A stretch of DNA of 64,000 nt. Origin: Gimesia maris. GTDB taxonomy: Bacteria > Planctomycetota > Planctomycetia > Planctomycetales > Planctomycetaceae. Shown here in pieces: positions 47,369 through 55,873 of the stretch. Each line of letters starts with the position of its first letter. Position 1 is the stretch's first letter. The notes under the pieces were generated by a model. It ran no database searches, had not been told where the DNA came from, and worked only from the letters and a program-made list of their open reading frames with translations. The stretch lies in contig NZ_CP042910.1 in the NCBI RefSeq assembly GCF_008298035.1, positions 3,115,001-3,179,000 on the forward strand. The letters run 5' to 3'. A program made the translations under genes and the position numbers.

Positions 47369-47803
47369 TTATTTTGTTTTCAGATCAATCTTGTTCAAGT
47401 CTGCAGCCTGTCCCTCAACTGCAGTAACCCGGTACTCTGATTTATCTGGGTTGGAATAGCGACCATTCAGAAGATCTTTTTCTGAACCAGGGCCCTTTTT
47501 CATCCATTTGAACGTAAGAGTATATTCTCCCGGGGGAACACCATCCCCCGAGACATAGGTGCTGACAAAAACTTTGCCGGAAGCATCGGTTGCTCCCGAG
47601 AGGACGCGGTTATCTACTCCTCCATTAATGGGATGGCAGGAGACCGTAACGCCTTCTTCTGGTTTTCCATCAACTAATACTCTTCCTGTTAAGGGAACTG
47701 TTTTTGCCCTGGGGCCCCCTTGGGGGGCAGAATCGCCGCATCCAAAAATAGTAAATATGATACAGAGTGAAAGGAGATTATTTACTGATTTCGTCCCAAT
47801 CAT
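47369..47803 (-). CDS. Small lipoprotein with carboxypeptidase-regulatory-like domain
   Basis: From the ATG at 47803 the product is 144 residues: a lipoprotein signal ending in FTIFGC (Cys22), a Gly/Pro spacer, then a compact beta domain (VPLTGRVLVDGKPEEGVTVSCHPI, GKVFVSTYVSGDGVPPGEYTLTFKW) of the transthyretin-like type often seen in planctomycete lipoproteins. A longer frame from 47935 adds 44 residues unlike a signal; AAAGGACG precedes the chosen start. It lies 160 bp downstream of DUF1559 copy 2, the common planctomycete pairing, and may be read from the same transcript. Confidence 0.82.
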   Translation of the reverse strand: MIGTKSVNNLLSLCIIFTIFGCGDSAPQGGPRAKTVPLTGRVLVDGKPEEGVTVSCHPINGGVDNRVLSGATDASGKVFVSTYVSGDGVPPGEYTLTFKWMKKGPGSEKDLLNGRYSNPDKSEYRVTAVEGQAADLNKIDLKTK

Positions 47804-47962
47804 TTTATGAGCTACGTCCTTTTTGCAACTAACTAGTGGTATGCCATTGAAGTACCTCGCCCCGGAATAAACGGCTGTGTCTGAATTCACAGGGCGAGGA
47901 CAATAGATGACGGTTCTAGATGTGTCATCCTTCACATGTGTAAATGAGAACTTAAGGGAGGC

Positions 47963-49015
47963 TTAGAATTCTCCGATCGTTTCACCGCTGGCCCGGCTTA
48001 CGAGCGAAGCGAATATAATTCCTGAAAGGTTCTCACTGAGAAATCGGACCGAACCATCTGCCAGTAAAATATGTGCACCCCCGACGTGGTAGGAGTACAG
48101 TCCGGCAGCGTAACGATTGGGATCGCTGTGCGATGACTCGGAACGGGCATTGGAACAGTTGATTGCGCAGGGGCCCCGGTCAGATGTACCATCAAAGAGT
48201 CTGCCAGTTAATTGCCATGTCCCGTTGAGTGGATCAGCCCAGGCACCTCCGCCAAACGCTGCCTGGAACTGTGCTTCGGGGTCTGAGGAAGCCACTTGAA
48301 CCCCTTTACGAATCAGATTATTCCGGTTTGCCAGTTCGCCTGTTAAGATGGTATTGGAAGCACCGTCGGTCATATCTCTTAGTTTACCTCCCGATCCTCC
48401 CTGGTTTGCACTGGGGACGCCTGCAACGGCGATTATACCTTCTGCCCATCCATTCCGATCACTGCCTGACAAGCCTACTGCTGCCAGAAACTCATCCTGG
48501 ACGACGGTAGTGCTAACATAGTCAATCGGACCTGCGTTGGTTAAGTTCAACGCCTGAGCGGGATTGAAATCTGTACCCCCGGCTGGAATAGAAACATTGA
48601 TTCGATTGCCACCGCCTGGAGAAGAGGGGCAAACATAGCTGGGGATGAATGTTTGAGTCGCGGCTGTATTGGTTGCAGTCCAGCAGTTGGAATTAAAATT
48701 GTATAAGTTGTAAGTATTCGCCTGGTCAACGTAAGGGAGAATCGCAAGCCCCCAGCTGTTTGAGGTCATAAGCGCGCCCGTCGATCCATTTACAGCGAGT
48801 ATCGCTGGCATGGGAAATCGCGAGTATGTGTCATGGTAGTTGTGAAAAGCCAGCCCGATCTGCTTCAGGTTGTTTTTGCAGGTGGAGCGGCGTGCGGCTT
48901 CCCGAGCCTGCTGCACTGCGGGAAGCAGTAGCGCAATTAGAATAGCGATGATGGCGATGACGACAAGTAGTTCAATCAGAGTGAAGCCTTTTTTGAAGCG
49001 CGCATTTGGTTGCAT
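47963..49015 (-). CDS. DUF1559 prepilin-like protein (copy 2)
   Basis: The 350-residue protein has the same layout as the first copy: prepilin-type helix [43 protein letters not shown], the middle [14 protein letters not shown], and the C-terminal [24 protein letters not shown]. The body differs from copy 1, so the two are paralogues, not recent duplicates, although the N-terminal 45 residues are almost identical. It precedes the small lipoprotein gene. Confidence 0.95.
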   Translation of the reverse strand: MQPNARFKKGFTLIELLVVIAIIAILIALLLPAVQQAREAARRSTCKNNLKQIGLAFHNYHDTYSRFPMPAILAVNGSTGALMTSNSWGLAILPYVDQANTYNLYNFNSNCWTATNTAATQTFIPSYVCPSSPGGGNRINVSIPAGGTDFNPAQALNLTNAGPIDYVSTTVVQDEFLAAVGLSGSDRNGWAEGIIAVAGVPSANQGGSGGKLRDMTDGASNTILTGELANRNNLIRKGVQVASSDPEAQFQAAFGGGAWADPLNGTWQLTGRLFDGTSDRGPCAINCSNARSESSHSDPNRYAAGLYSYHVGGAHILLADGSVRFLSENLSGIIFASLVSRASGETIGEF

Positions 49016-49712
49016 CTTTTATCTCCTTGGTCACATCGGAATTAGTTGGCTGAGATGGGGATAATTATCGTAAGAATACTTCTCCAGTTGACGGGTAAAG
49101 TAGTTAAACTCCTTTAATAGAAGTTCCGAATGTACGAGCAAGAATTTGCTGTATTGATATATAAGTCGATCAGCCTGTCGGGCTGCAGATCCTCTTTGCT
49201 CAAACGGTTGGGGAGATGAACGGGTAACGATTGAGTTACTATCAGGATACCGAGGCAAATTTACAGAATCCATATCATTGTGTAGGAAATAGGTGAAAAT
49301 ACCAATTTTAATTTCTGGTAAAAGTGAAGTGAAATAATGGTTGATTTTGGTGTTGGATGACAATCCTGGTATTTGAAGCTCAGGGGGCCTGTTCGGGGGC
49401 ACGGTCAGAAGAAGTTGTTCAATATCCTGCGGAGCAGAGCCATACATTGAGGGCCATGCCGAAGTGACCTGCGTTGTGCGGTTTGTGTAATATTTACAAG
49501 CCGGCTTGTGGGGAACTGTTTTTTTGAATTTCCTGGGTTGACCTGAATCAGAGAATTACGAGAATGCTCCCCACCTTAAGTCATAACCAATTCTGAATAA
49601 ATCCATTTCACATACCTTTGCCTGTTCGGGCTTCCCGGATTTATTTACCACGCTATCACGTCACTGAAGTTTCCTGTCGTCATCAATTCTTTAACCTAAT
49701 GGTTTTCCTGGA
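49016..49712. other. Intergenic region with one doubtful minus-strand ORF
   Basis: A 700-bp gap between divergent DUF1559 copy 2 and murE. A 138-codon open frame on the minus strand (49031-49447) ends 15 bp before the DUF1559 start. Its second half (LIYQYSKFLLVHSELLLKEF) is mildly protein-like, but I recognise no family and its start lacks a ribosome-binding site, so I do not call a gene. The rest must carry two promoters. Confidence 0.3.
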
Positions 49713-51254
49713 ATGCATGGTTCTTACCTCACATCCATGTCATCTGCTTCAATCAGCTTGTCACCCGGGACAATTGCCGTCAGTCTCCGATCACTGGTTC
49801 CCTCTGCAAGCTTTGTTGATTGCGCTGATGTATTTGTAACTTCGATACACTCTGACAGTCGTTGTTGTCAGCCGGGTGATCTGTTTGCCGTCATGAATGG
49901 TACAAAAGAATGTGCAGCAAAATATGTCCCCGAGGCGATTCAGAAAGGTGCGAAAGCAATTCTGACAGAACGTCCGCTGACAGGGCTACAGGTGCCACAA
50001 TGTATTGTTCCCGATGTGCGTAAGGTTTATGCCCTGCTTTGTTCTGAACTGGCGGGACGTCCTGCACGACATCTGGAAACAGCAGGGGTGACAGGAACCA
50101 ATGGGAAAACCACTGTCAGCTGGTTGATTCGGTCTATCATGCAGAGTTCCGGCAGGAGAACGGGACTTTCCGGAACCGTTGAGTACCACGACAGTATCTC
50201 ATCCCGACCTGCTTCGCTAACCACGCCTGATGCGAACGAACTTTCTCAACTGCTGGCGGAAATGGTCTGCAGAAAAGCCACACATGCAGTGATGGAAGTT
50301 TCCAGTCACGCCTTGGATCAGAATCGCCTGGCAGGAATCGATCTTAGCGTGGGTGTAATCACAAATGTGACGCAGGATCATTTTGACTACCATCAGAACT
50401 TTGGAAACTATGCTGCCTGCAAAGCCCGCATGATCCAACAGGTCAAGCCGGAAGGTACGCTGGTTCTGAACTGGGATGATCCCACTTGCCGTTCGTTTGC
50501 AGCCGAGGTGAAATCATCGCAGACACTTTTGACGTATGCGATCGATGGGCAGGCTGACCTGGTCGCCCAGAATCTACAGGAGTCAACGGCTGGTGCGGAG
50601 TTCGAAATTCTGTTTAACGGAGATTCTGTCCCCGTGCGAACTTCGCTGATCGGAACGCATAATATTTCCAACTGCCTGGCTGCTGCGGCCGCCTGTCTCA
50701 GCCTGGGTGTCTCTTTATCAGAGATCGCTTTGGGAATCGAGCGGCTTGTGACGGTGCCCGGCAGAATGGAGCGAGTGACTTGCGGTCAATCTTTTACAGT
50801 ACTGATTGATTATGCTCACACAGACGATGCCTTAAGCCATGTTATTCGGTCTGCGAAACGGCTCTGTTCCCAACGTGTCTTTTGCGTGTTTGGTGCCGGC
50901 GGAGATCGGGATACTGGAAAACGCAGTCTGCTGGGGATGGCAGCAAGCGAGGCAGATCGCGTGATCATTACCAGCGATAATCCTCGCAGTGAAGATCCAG
51001 CACAGATTATCAGGGCGGTTGCCGAGGGTTGTCTGAATAAAGGCGTTTCTCCTGAGCAGATCATAGATCGGCGGGAAGCGATCCACTATGCCCTGTCAGA
51101 AGCCCGCAGGGGAGATTTAGTTCTCATCGCCGGGAAAGGCCATGAGAACAATCAGATTATCGGTGATCAGATCATTCCCTTCAGTGATCGGCTGGTGGTG
51201 GAGAATTATTTCCGAAGTCATCGAATTACAAAGTCACAGAAGGTTCCTGCTTAA
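49713..51254 (+). CDS. murE: UDP-N-acetylmuramyl-tripeptide synthetase, meso-diaminopimelate type
   Basis: MurE adds the third residue to UDP-MurNAc-dipeptide in the cytosol. The 513-residue protein has the ATP loop TGTNGKTT at 127-134, TTPDANELSQLLAEM, MEVSSHAL, VTQDHFDYH and the specificity motif DNPRSEDP at 422-429; DNPR is the form that takes meso-diaminopimelate rather than lysine. The start at 49713 is the most upstream; Met9 (49737) is possible. First gene of the murE-murF-mraY-ftsW-murG block. Confidence 0.95.
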   Translation: MHGSYLTSMSSASISLSPGTIAVSLRSLVPSASFVDCADVFVTSIHSDSRCCQPGDLFAVMNGTKECAAKYVPEAIQKGAKAILTERPLTGLQVPQCIVPDVRKVYALLCSELAGRPARHLETAGVTGTNGKTTVSWLIRSIMQSSGRRTGLSGTVEYHDSISSRPASLTTPDANELSQLLAEMVCRKATHAVMEVSSHALDQNRLAGIDLSVGVITNVTQDHFDYHQNFGNYAACKARMIQQVKPEGTLVLNWDDPTCRSFAAEVKSSQTLLTYAIDGQADLVAQNLQESTAGAEFEILFNGDSVPVRTSLIGTHNISNCLAAAAACLSLGVSLSEIALGIERLVTVPGRMERVTCGQSFTVLIDYAHTDDALSHVIRSAKRLCSQRVFCVFGAGGDRDTGKRSLLGMAASEADRVIITSDNPRSEDPAQIIRAVAEGCLNKGVSPEQIIDRREAIHYALSEARRGDLVLIAGKGHENNQIIGDQIIPFSDRLVVENYFRSHRITKSQKVPA

Positions 51255-51306
51255 CTGTTATTGCATAACAATCATTCCCCTGTCTTAGAAAAAACGTCAG
51301 AGTCCA

Positions 51307-52719
51307 ATGGATCGTATCTCTATCAACACAATCAGCCAGGTGATTCAGAGGGGGGCAACCAACCCGCTTCAGGAACTGGCTGAGGTTGCGGGGATTTCGA
51401 TTGATTCGCGCACCGCCAAAGAGGACGATCTGTTCTTTGCCATTCAGGGAAAACGATTCGATGGGCATCAGTTTGTCAACCAGGCATTAACGCGAGGTGC
51501 CGCTGCCTGTGTAGTAAAACGAGGCGAGGTTACCGATCCTGGTTCTCAGTTACTGCTTGAAGTCGACGATGTCAATCACGCACTGATGCAGTTTGCCCGC
51601 TGGTACCGGGAGCAGCAGTCGGCCCGGGTCATCGGAGTCACAGGCAGTGTCGGAAAAACGACCACGCGATCGATGATTTATACCGCATTGTCGTCCTGCC
51701 TGACCGGGATTCAGAGCCCTGCGAATTTCAATAATGAATTCGGTGTGCCTTTAAGCATCGCGGGAATCGAATCGTCTCATCAGTTTGCGGTGCTGGAACT
51801 GGCCGCATCGCATGTGGGAGAAATTCGAGAGCTGGCTGCGATTGCACTGCCTCAGATTGGAGTGATTACCGCCATCGGTCACTCGCATCTGGAGCATTTT
51901 GGAACATTACAACAGATTGCAGAGACGAAAGGGGAATTGTTCGAACAGTTGCCGGCTACAGGGCTGGCGATCGTCTGTGGCGATGACCCGTTTGCCGACT
52001 GTCTGGCATCCCGCACCACTGCCAGAAAAGTGCGGATTGGCCTGGGAGAAAACAATGATCTGCAGGCTGTCTCGATTGAGCAGGACCAGCAGGGAATCTC
52101 GTTTCGGGTGAATGGTCAGCAGTATCTGTTACCAGTTGTGGGTCGGCATTTCGTCAATGCTGCGTTGGCGGCGATCGCTGTAGCCCGGGAACTGGGGATT
52201 TCTGAACAGGATGTCGCAGAGAGTCTGCGAAACTATTCCACTGTTCCGGGACGCTGTCATCAAATGCAGATTGGCGACTGGACTGTGATTGATGATACGT
52301 ATAACGCCAGTCCTGACTCCATGCGGGCCGCGTGCCAGGTATTGCACGACCATGTCGGAACAGGTAAACGGATCATGGTGCTGGGAGACATGCTGGAACT
52401 GGGGCCGGAAACCGAACGCTATCATCGTGAGCTGGGAATCCTGGTTTGCCAAGCAGGCGTTGATCTGTTGTTTGCTTGTGGAAAGCAGGCAACGTCGGTG
52501 GCGCAGGGCGCCCGGTCTGCGGGGATGTCTCATACTAAAATAATAACTGCTGCTGATGTGGAGCTGCTGGCTGAGGATGTTACCGATCTTCTTGAGCCGG
52601 GAGACGTTGTGTTAGTGAAGGGATCTCGCGGGATGCGGATGGAACGTTTATTACAGCATCTTCAGCAGATTGTTTCAGACAGGGTAACAGCGGGAGCGAC
52701 AAAAATATCATGTGTCTAA
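51307..52719 (+). CDS. murF: UDP-N-acetylmuramoyl-tripeptide-D-alanyl-D-alanine ligase
   Basis: MurF adds D-Ala-D-Ala to the tripeptide. The 470-residue protein has the ATP loop GVTGSVGKTTT at 110-120, the preceding SIDSRTAKEDDLFFAI, FNNEFGVPLSI, ELAASHVGEI, and VIDDTYNASPDSMRAACQVL, all standard MurF. It begins 52 bp after murE. A structured segment and terminator follow before mraY. Confidence 0.95.
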   Translation: MDRISINTISQVIQRGATNPLQELAEVAGISIDSRTAKEDDLFFAIQGKRFDGHQFVNQALTRGAAACVVKRGEVTDPGSQLLLEVDDVNHALMQFARWYREQQSARVIGVTGSVGKTTTRSMIYTALSSCLTGIQSPANFNNEFGVPLSIAGIESSHQFAVLELAASHVGEIRELAAIALPQIGVITAIGHSHLEHFGTLQQIAETKGELFEQLPATGLAIVCGDDPFADCLASRTTARKVRIGLGENNDLQAVSIEQDQQGISFRVNGQQYLLPVVGRHFVNAALAAIAVARELGISEQDVAESLRNYSTVPGRCHQMQIGDWTVIDDTYNASPDSMRAACQVLHDHVGTGKRIMVLGDMLELGPETERYHRELGILVCQAGVDLLFACGKQATSVAQGARSAGMSHTKIITAADVELLAEDVTDLLEPGDVVLVKGSRGMRMERLLQHLQQIVSDRVTAGATKISCV

Positions 52720-52724
52720 ACTTG

Positions 52725-52891
52725 TGATTTCACCATATGCTTCGGGTTTGCGGGAATCCAGAGCGCGTCCGCTTCGGCGGACAAATCAGCGTCGGAAATT
52801 GTGATTACTTGGGTCGATCACTCCTCAGCTGTATTATGGTGAAATCATTTCCGGACGTCGGGATTGGGGTCTCGGCGTCCGGAGTCTTTTT
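52725..52891 (+). ncRNA. Candidate structured leader/riboswitch-like RNA between murF and mraY
   Basis: TGATTTCACCATA at 52725-52737 and TATGGTGAAATCA at 52835-52847 form a perfect 13-bp stem enclosing about 97 nt. Inside are a hairpin GTCCGC-TTCG-GCGGAC (52767-52782, a very stable cUUCGg loop) and GTGAT/ATCAC (52801-52805, 52817-52821). Two bases after the stem a terminator begins. I do not recognise a known Rfam family. It could regulate mraY, be a separate small RNA, or be an unusual 3' end for murF. Confidence 0.5.
52850..52891 (+). terminator. Intrinsic terminator upstream of mraY
   Basis: TCCGGACG at 52850-52857 pairs perfectly with CGTCCGGA at 52876-52883 around 18 nt, followed by GTC and five T. 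It could end murF transcripts or be conditional within the structured segment just before it. The 107 bp from here to mraY contain no gene. Confidence 0.85.
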
Positions 52892-52998
52892 GTATTGTTA
52901 TGTTGTGACGGAATTGTATTCACTACCGTCTCTGAAATTACGGGGCGAAACAGAGAAACTGGTCTGGTTCAGATTGTTAGTAGCGAGTAAATTACTTC

Positions 52999-54105
52999 AT
53001 GATCATCTGGCTGGTGAAGACGTTTTCTCCTCTCCTGGAGCAACTCGAAGTACTTTCGACGGGTGACTCCCGCGTGTTTCTGACGGCGCGGATGGCATTA
53101 GCCAGTCTGTCTTCCTTCCTGATCGCCATTCTGTTGGGACCTTTGGCAATCCGCTGGCTGGAGAAACGCTTTCGAGAGCGGGTCGACAGCGATTCTGAGA
53201 AGCTGAATGAAATTCATGCTTCCAAAAATGCAACGCCGACGATGGGAGGCATCTTCATTGTTGGTTCGATTCTGATCTCGGGCCTGCTCTGGGCAGATCT
53301 TTCAAATCGCTATGTCCAACTGGGCTTGTTGACGGCTGCCGGCTTTGCCTTGCTGGGGGCGTACGACGACTGGATCAAACTCAGTACCACCCGGAACGGC
53401 TTAAAACCTCGACAGAAACTCCTCGTTCAACTGATCTTTTCTTGTGTCATCGGGACCGTTTTGTACTTTGATCATAACAAAGTGCCCTCCGGTCTGGATT
53501 TGATCATGCCTGTGACCCGCATGGTCTGTTACCTGGGGCTGTTCTTCATTCCCTGGTCGATGTTTGTCATGACCGGCAGTTCGAATGCGGTGAACCTGAC
53601 GGATGGCCTGGACGGTCTGGCCAGCGGTTGCATGGTATTTGCCGGTTCTGCCTTCGCCGGCCTGACCTATCTGGCGGGACATAAAGTGATGGCGGAATAT
53701 CTGCAGGTCCCCTTCATTCCGGGAGCGGGTGAGTTAAGTATTCTGCTGGGAGCCACAGTCGGCGCGGTGCTGGGGTTCCTCTGGTTCAACTGTTATCCCG
53801 CCCAGGTTTTCATGGGGGATACGGGCTCGCTGCCTCTGGGGGCACTACTGGGATTTTCCGCGCTGGTCATCCGCCAGGAAGCGTTACTGGTCATCGCCGG
53901 TGGTGTCTTTGTGGTGGAAACATTGAGTGTGATCATTCAGGTTTTCTGGTATCGACGGACCGGCGTGCGTGTGCTGGCCTGCAGTCCGCTGCATAATCAT
54001 TATCTGTTTAAGGGTCAGCATGAGATGAAGATTGTGGTCCGTTTCTGGATCTGCTCTGCCCTGCTGGCGATCATTGCCATCTCCAGCTTGAAGATTGCGA
54101 CTTGA
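52999..54105 (+). CDS. mraY: Phospho-N-acetylmuramoyl-pentapeptide transferase
   Basis: MraY makes lipid I from UDP-MurNAc-pentapeptide and undecaprenyl phosphate in the membrane. The 368-residue protein has about ten helices and the motifs NATPTMGGIFI, GAYDDWIK (with the Asp pair), NAVNLTDGLDGLASG, FMGDTGSLPLGALLG and PLHNHYLFKG. Length is normal. The murD gene that often follows mraY is not here; a 221-bp gap leads to ftsW. Confidence 0.96.
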   Translation: MIIWLVKTFSPLLEQLEVLSTGDSRVFLTARMALASLSSFLIAILLGPLAIRWLEKRFRERVDSDSEKLNEIHASKNATPTMGGIFIVGSILISGLLWADLSNRYVQLGLLTAAGFALLGAYDDWIKLSTTRNGLKPRQKLLVQLIFSCVIGTVLYFDHNKVPSGLDLIMPVTRMVCYLGLFFIPWSMFVMTGSSNAVNLTDGLDGLASGCMVFAGSAFAGLTYLAGHKVMAEYLQVPFIPGAGELSILLGATVGAVLGFLWFNCYPAQVFMGDTGSLPLGALLGFSALVIRQEALLVIAGGVFVVETLSVIIQVFWYRRTGVRVLACSPLHNHYLFKGQHEMKIVVRFWICSALLAIIAISSLKIAT

Positions 54106-54286
54106 GTTGACCTGTTGCGACTGGATTTCCGATCGTGCCGTTTCTATTGATCAGCGGAAATAGCAGAGCTGGGAAAAGGCCTGTTAGCGCGGTTTTGTCA
54201 GCTGGTTCGCATCATTGCTGATTGTTTCTAAATCGTGATATCCCATAGGGCTTACCATTCAGGGCTGATCGTTTTTGAAGTCGATT

Positions 54287-54316
54287 TCATTGATATGCAT
54301 TCTTCATTATCAATGA
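54287..54316 (+). promoter_or_regulatory. Hairpin just upstream of the ftsW start
   Basis: TCATTGAT at 54287-54294 and ATCAATGA at 54309-54316 are perfect inverted copies, ending ten bases before the ATG at 54327. As RNA this would lie over the usual ribosome-binding position; as DNA it could be an operator. No T run follows, so it is not a terminator. Confidence 0.4.
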
Positions 54317-54326
54317 GAGTTTATCG

Positions 54327-55787
54327 ATGAAGTCATCATTCCCAATCGATTCTCAGCCGGAGCACGATCGCAGCCTGTTTATTTCGATGGCCTGCGCGCT
54401 GCTGGGGATCGGCGTGTTGATGGTGCACAGTGCCAGCATCACATCCTGGCCGACCGAATTCGAGCAGGTGTATTTATCCAGGCACCTGGTCTTCCTGGCG
54501 ATCGCGGCCTGTGTGGCATCGAGTGCTTCGTATCTTCCCGCCCGGTTCTGGTACGACCGTGCTCCCCTGCTTTTCTGGGGAACGGTGGTGTTGCTGATAC
54601 TGGTGTTGATTCCTGGAATCGGAACGCGGGTGAATGGCGCCCAGCGCTGGTTGCGGTTTGGTTCTGTTTCTCTTCAGCCTTCGGAACTGGCAAAAATTGC
54701 ACTCCCGCTGCTGACAGTGCGCTTGATGGTACAGCGTCGCAGTTCGGTCAGACACTGGTTCAAAGGGACGGTCCCCTTACTGATTCCACTGGCGATTATT
54801 ATTCCCCTGGTGATCAAGCAACCCGATCTGGGCACGACCCTGTTTCTGGCGGGTGGTGTCATGATTGCCCTCTTTCTGGGGGGATGGCCGATCCGAAACT
54901 TTATTGTTGGACTGCTGTGTGCCTTGCCTGCTGTTGGAATGCTGGTCGCGTTACGTCCTTATCAGTTGAAGCGTATCAGCGGTTTTCTGGATACCTGGAC
55001 CAACTGGGAATCGGCACCGTACCAGTTGAAGCAGTCACTCATGGCATTGGGAACCGGCGGCGTTTCTGGATCCGGGCTGGGAAAAGGGGCGCAAAAATTA
55101 AGCTTTCTTCCTGAAGCGAATACCGACTTTGTGTTTTCCGTCGCTGGTGAAGAACTGGGGCTGATTGGTACTCTCGCGATTGTCGGATTGTGGCTTGGTC
55201 TGTTTCTGGCTGGTTTGAACATCATTCGCTCACAGAAACAGAATTCCTACGCGTATGTGGTCAGCCTGACTTTACTGATGCAGTTGGTTTTTCAGGCCAT
55301 TCTCAATGTGGCTGTGGTCACCGCCATGGTGCCTCCTAAAGGGATTTCGCATCCCTTAATCAGTTATGGTGGTACGAACCTGATGGTAAGTCTGCTCTCG
55401 CTGGGAATTATTATCAGCCTGACACGTTCTGTGACAGATGACGATCTCGTGATTGATCCCGAGCTCGATCAGAATGATGAACTGCTCATGAATGAAGCGG
55501 TTGTTCTCGCTGAGGAGAAGACACCGTTAGAGGTGGATTCCTCCGAAGAGTGCGAAGATGAAGAGTGCGAAGATGAAGAGTGCGAAGATGAAGAGTGCGA
55601 AGATGAAGAGTGCGAAGATGAAGAGTGCGAAGATGAAGAGTGCGAAGATGAAGAGTGCGAAGATGAAGAGTGCGAAGATGAAGAGTGCGAAGATGAAGAG
55701 TGCGAAGATGAAGAGTACGAGGATGAAGAGTACGAGGATGAAGAGTACGAGGATGAAGAAGATCTCGAGTCAGAAGAGAAGTCTTAG
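54327..55787 (+). CDS. ftsW: FtsW/RodA-type SEDS glycosyltransferase with unusual acidic Cys-rich tail
   Basis: SEDS proteins polymerise lipid II into glycan strands with a class B PBP. The first ~370 residues hold about ten helices with typical stretches: [49 protein letters not shown]-like [12 protein letters not shown] and [21 protein letters not shown]. The cytosolic tail then runs ~115 residues and is strongly acidic, with 14 five-residue repeats (11 EECED, 3 EEYED) at 407-476. Position between mraY and murG suggests the FtsW rather than RodA role; that is inference, as this cluster lacks ftsZ. Confidence 0.9.
   Translation: MKSSFPIDSQPEHDRSLFISMACALLGIGVLMVHSASITSWPTEFEQVYLSRHLVFLAIAACVASSASYLPARFWYDRAPLLFWGTVVLLILVLIPGIGTRVNGAQRWLRFGSVSLQPSELAKIALPLLTVRLMVQRRSSVRHWFKGTVPLLIPLAIIIPLVIKQPDLGTTLFLAGGVMIALFLGGWPIRNFIVGLLCALPAVGMLVALRPYQLKRISGFLDTWTNWESAPYQLKQSLMALGTGGVSGSGLGKGAQKLSFLPEANTDFVFSVAGEELGLIGTLAIVGLWLGLFLAGLNIIRSQKQNSYAYVVSLTLLMQLVFQAILNVAVVTAMVPPKGISHPLISYGGTNLMVSLLSLGIIISLTRSVTDDDLVIDPELDQNDELLMNEAVVLAEEKTPLEVDSSEECEDEECEDEECEDEECEDEECEDEECEDEECEDEECEDEECEDEECEDEECEDEEYEDEEYEDEEYEDEEDLESEEKS
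55545..55754 (+). repeat. 15-bp tandem repeat in the ftsW tail, 14 units
   Basis: Eleven identical units of GAAGAGTGCGAAGAT (EECED) are followed by three of GAAGAGTACGAGGAT (EEYED). All are in frame and nearly without change, suggesting recent slippage or unequal exchange. The unit length equals that in the rpsA tail but the sequence differs. Confidence 0.97.
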
Positions 55788-55873
55788 CTGGGATTTGAGG
55801 AGAGATGTTTCTATGCTGGTAAAGCATGTATCAGTTTGATTCCATCACTCTTGTCAGGTAGTCCCATTCTAAT

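Noticed and set aside
49031..49447. 138-codon minus-strand frame before DUF1559 copy 2
   Set aside because: No recognisable family, no ribosome-binding site and mixed composition; kept only as a note in the intergenic entry.
52737..53066. 109-codon plus-strand frame across the mraY leader
   Set aside because: It overlaps the mraY start in another frame and runs through the structured segment and terminator; low-complexity translation.
55545..55754. Possible CRISPR array
   Set aside because: The units are 15 bp, directly adjacent, without spacers and in frame within ftsW.
55486..55827. Minus-strand open frame of repeated HLRTL units opposite the ftsW tail
   Set aside because: It is only the antisense reading of the 15-bp repeat; the plus frame continues a clear SEDS protein.
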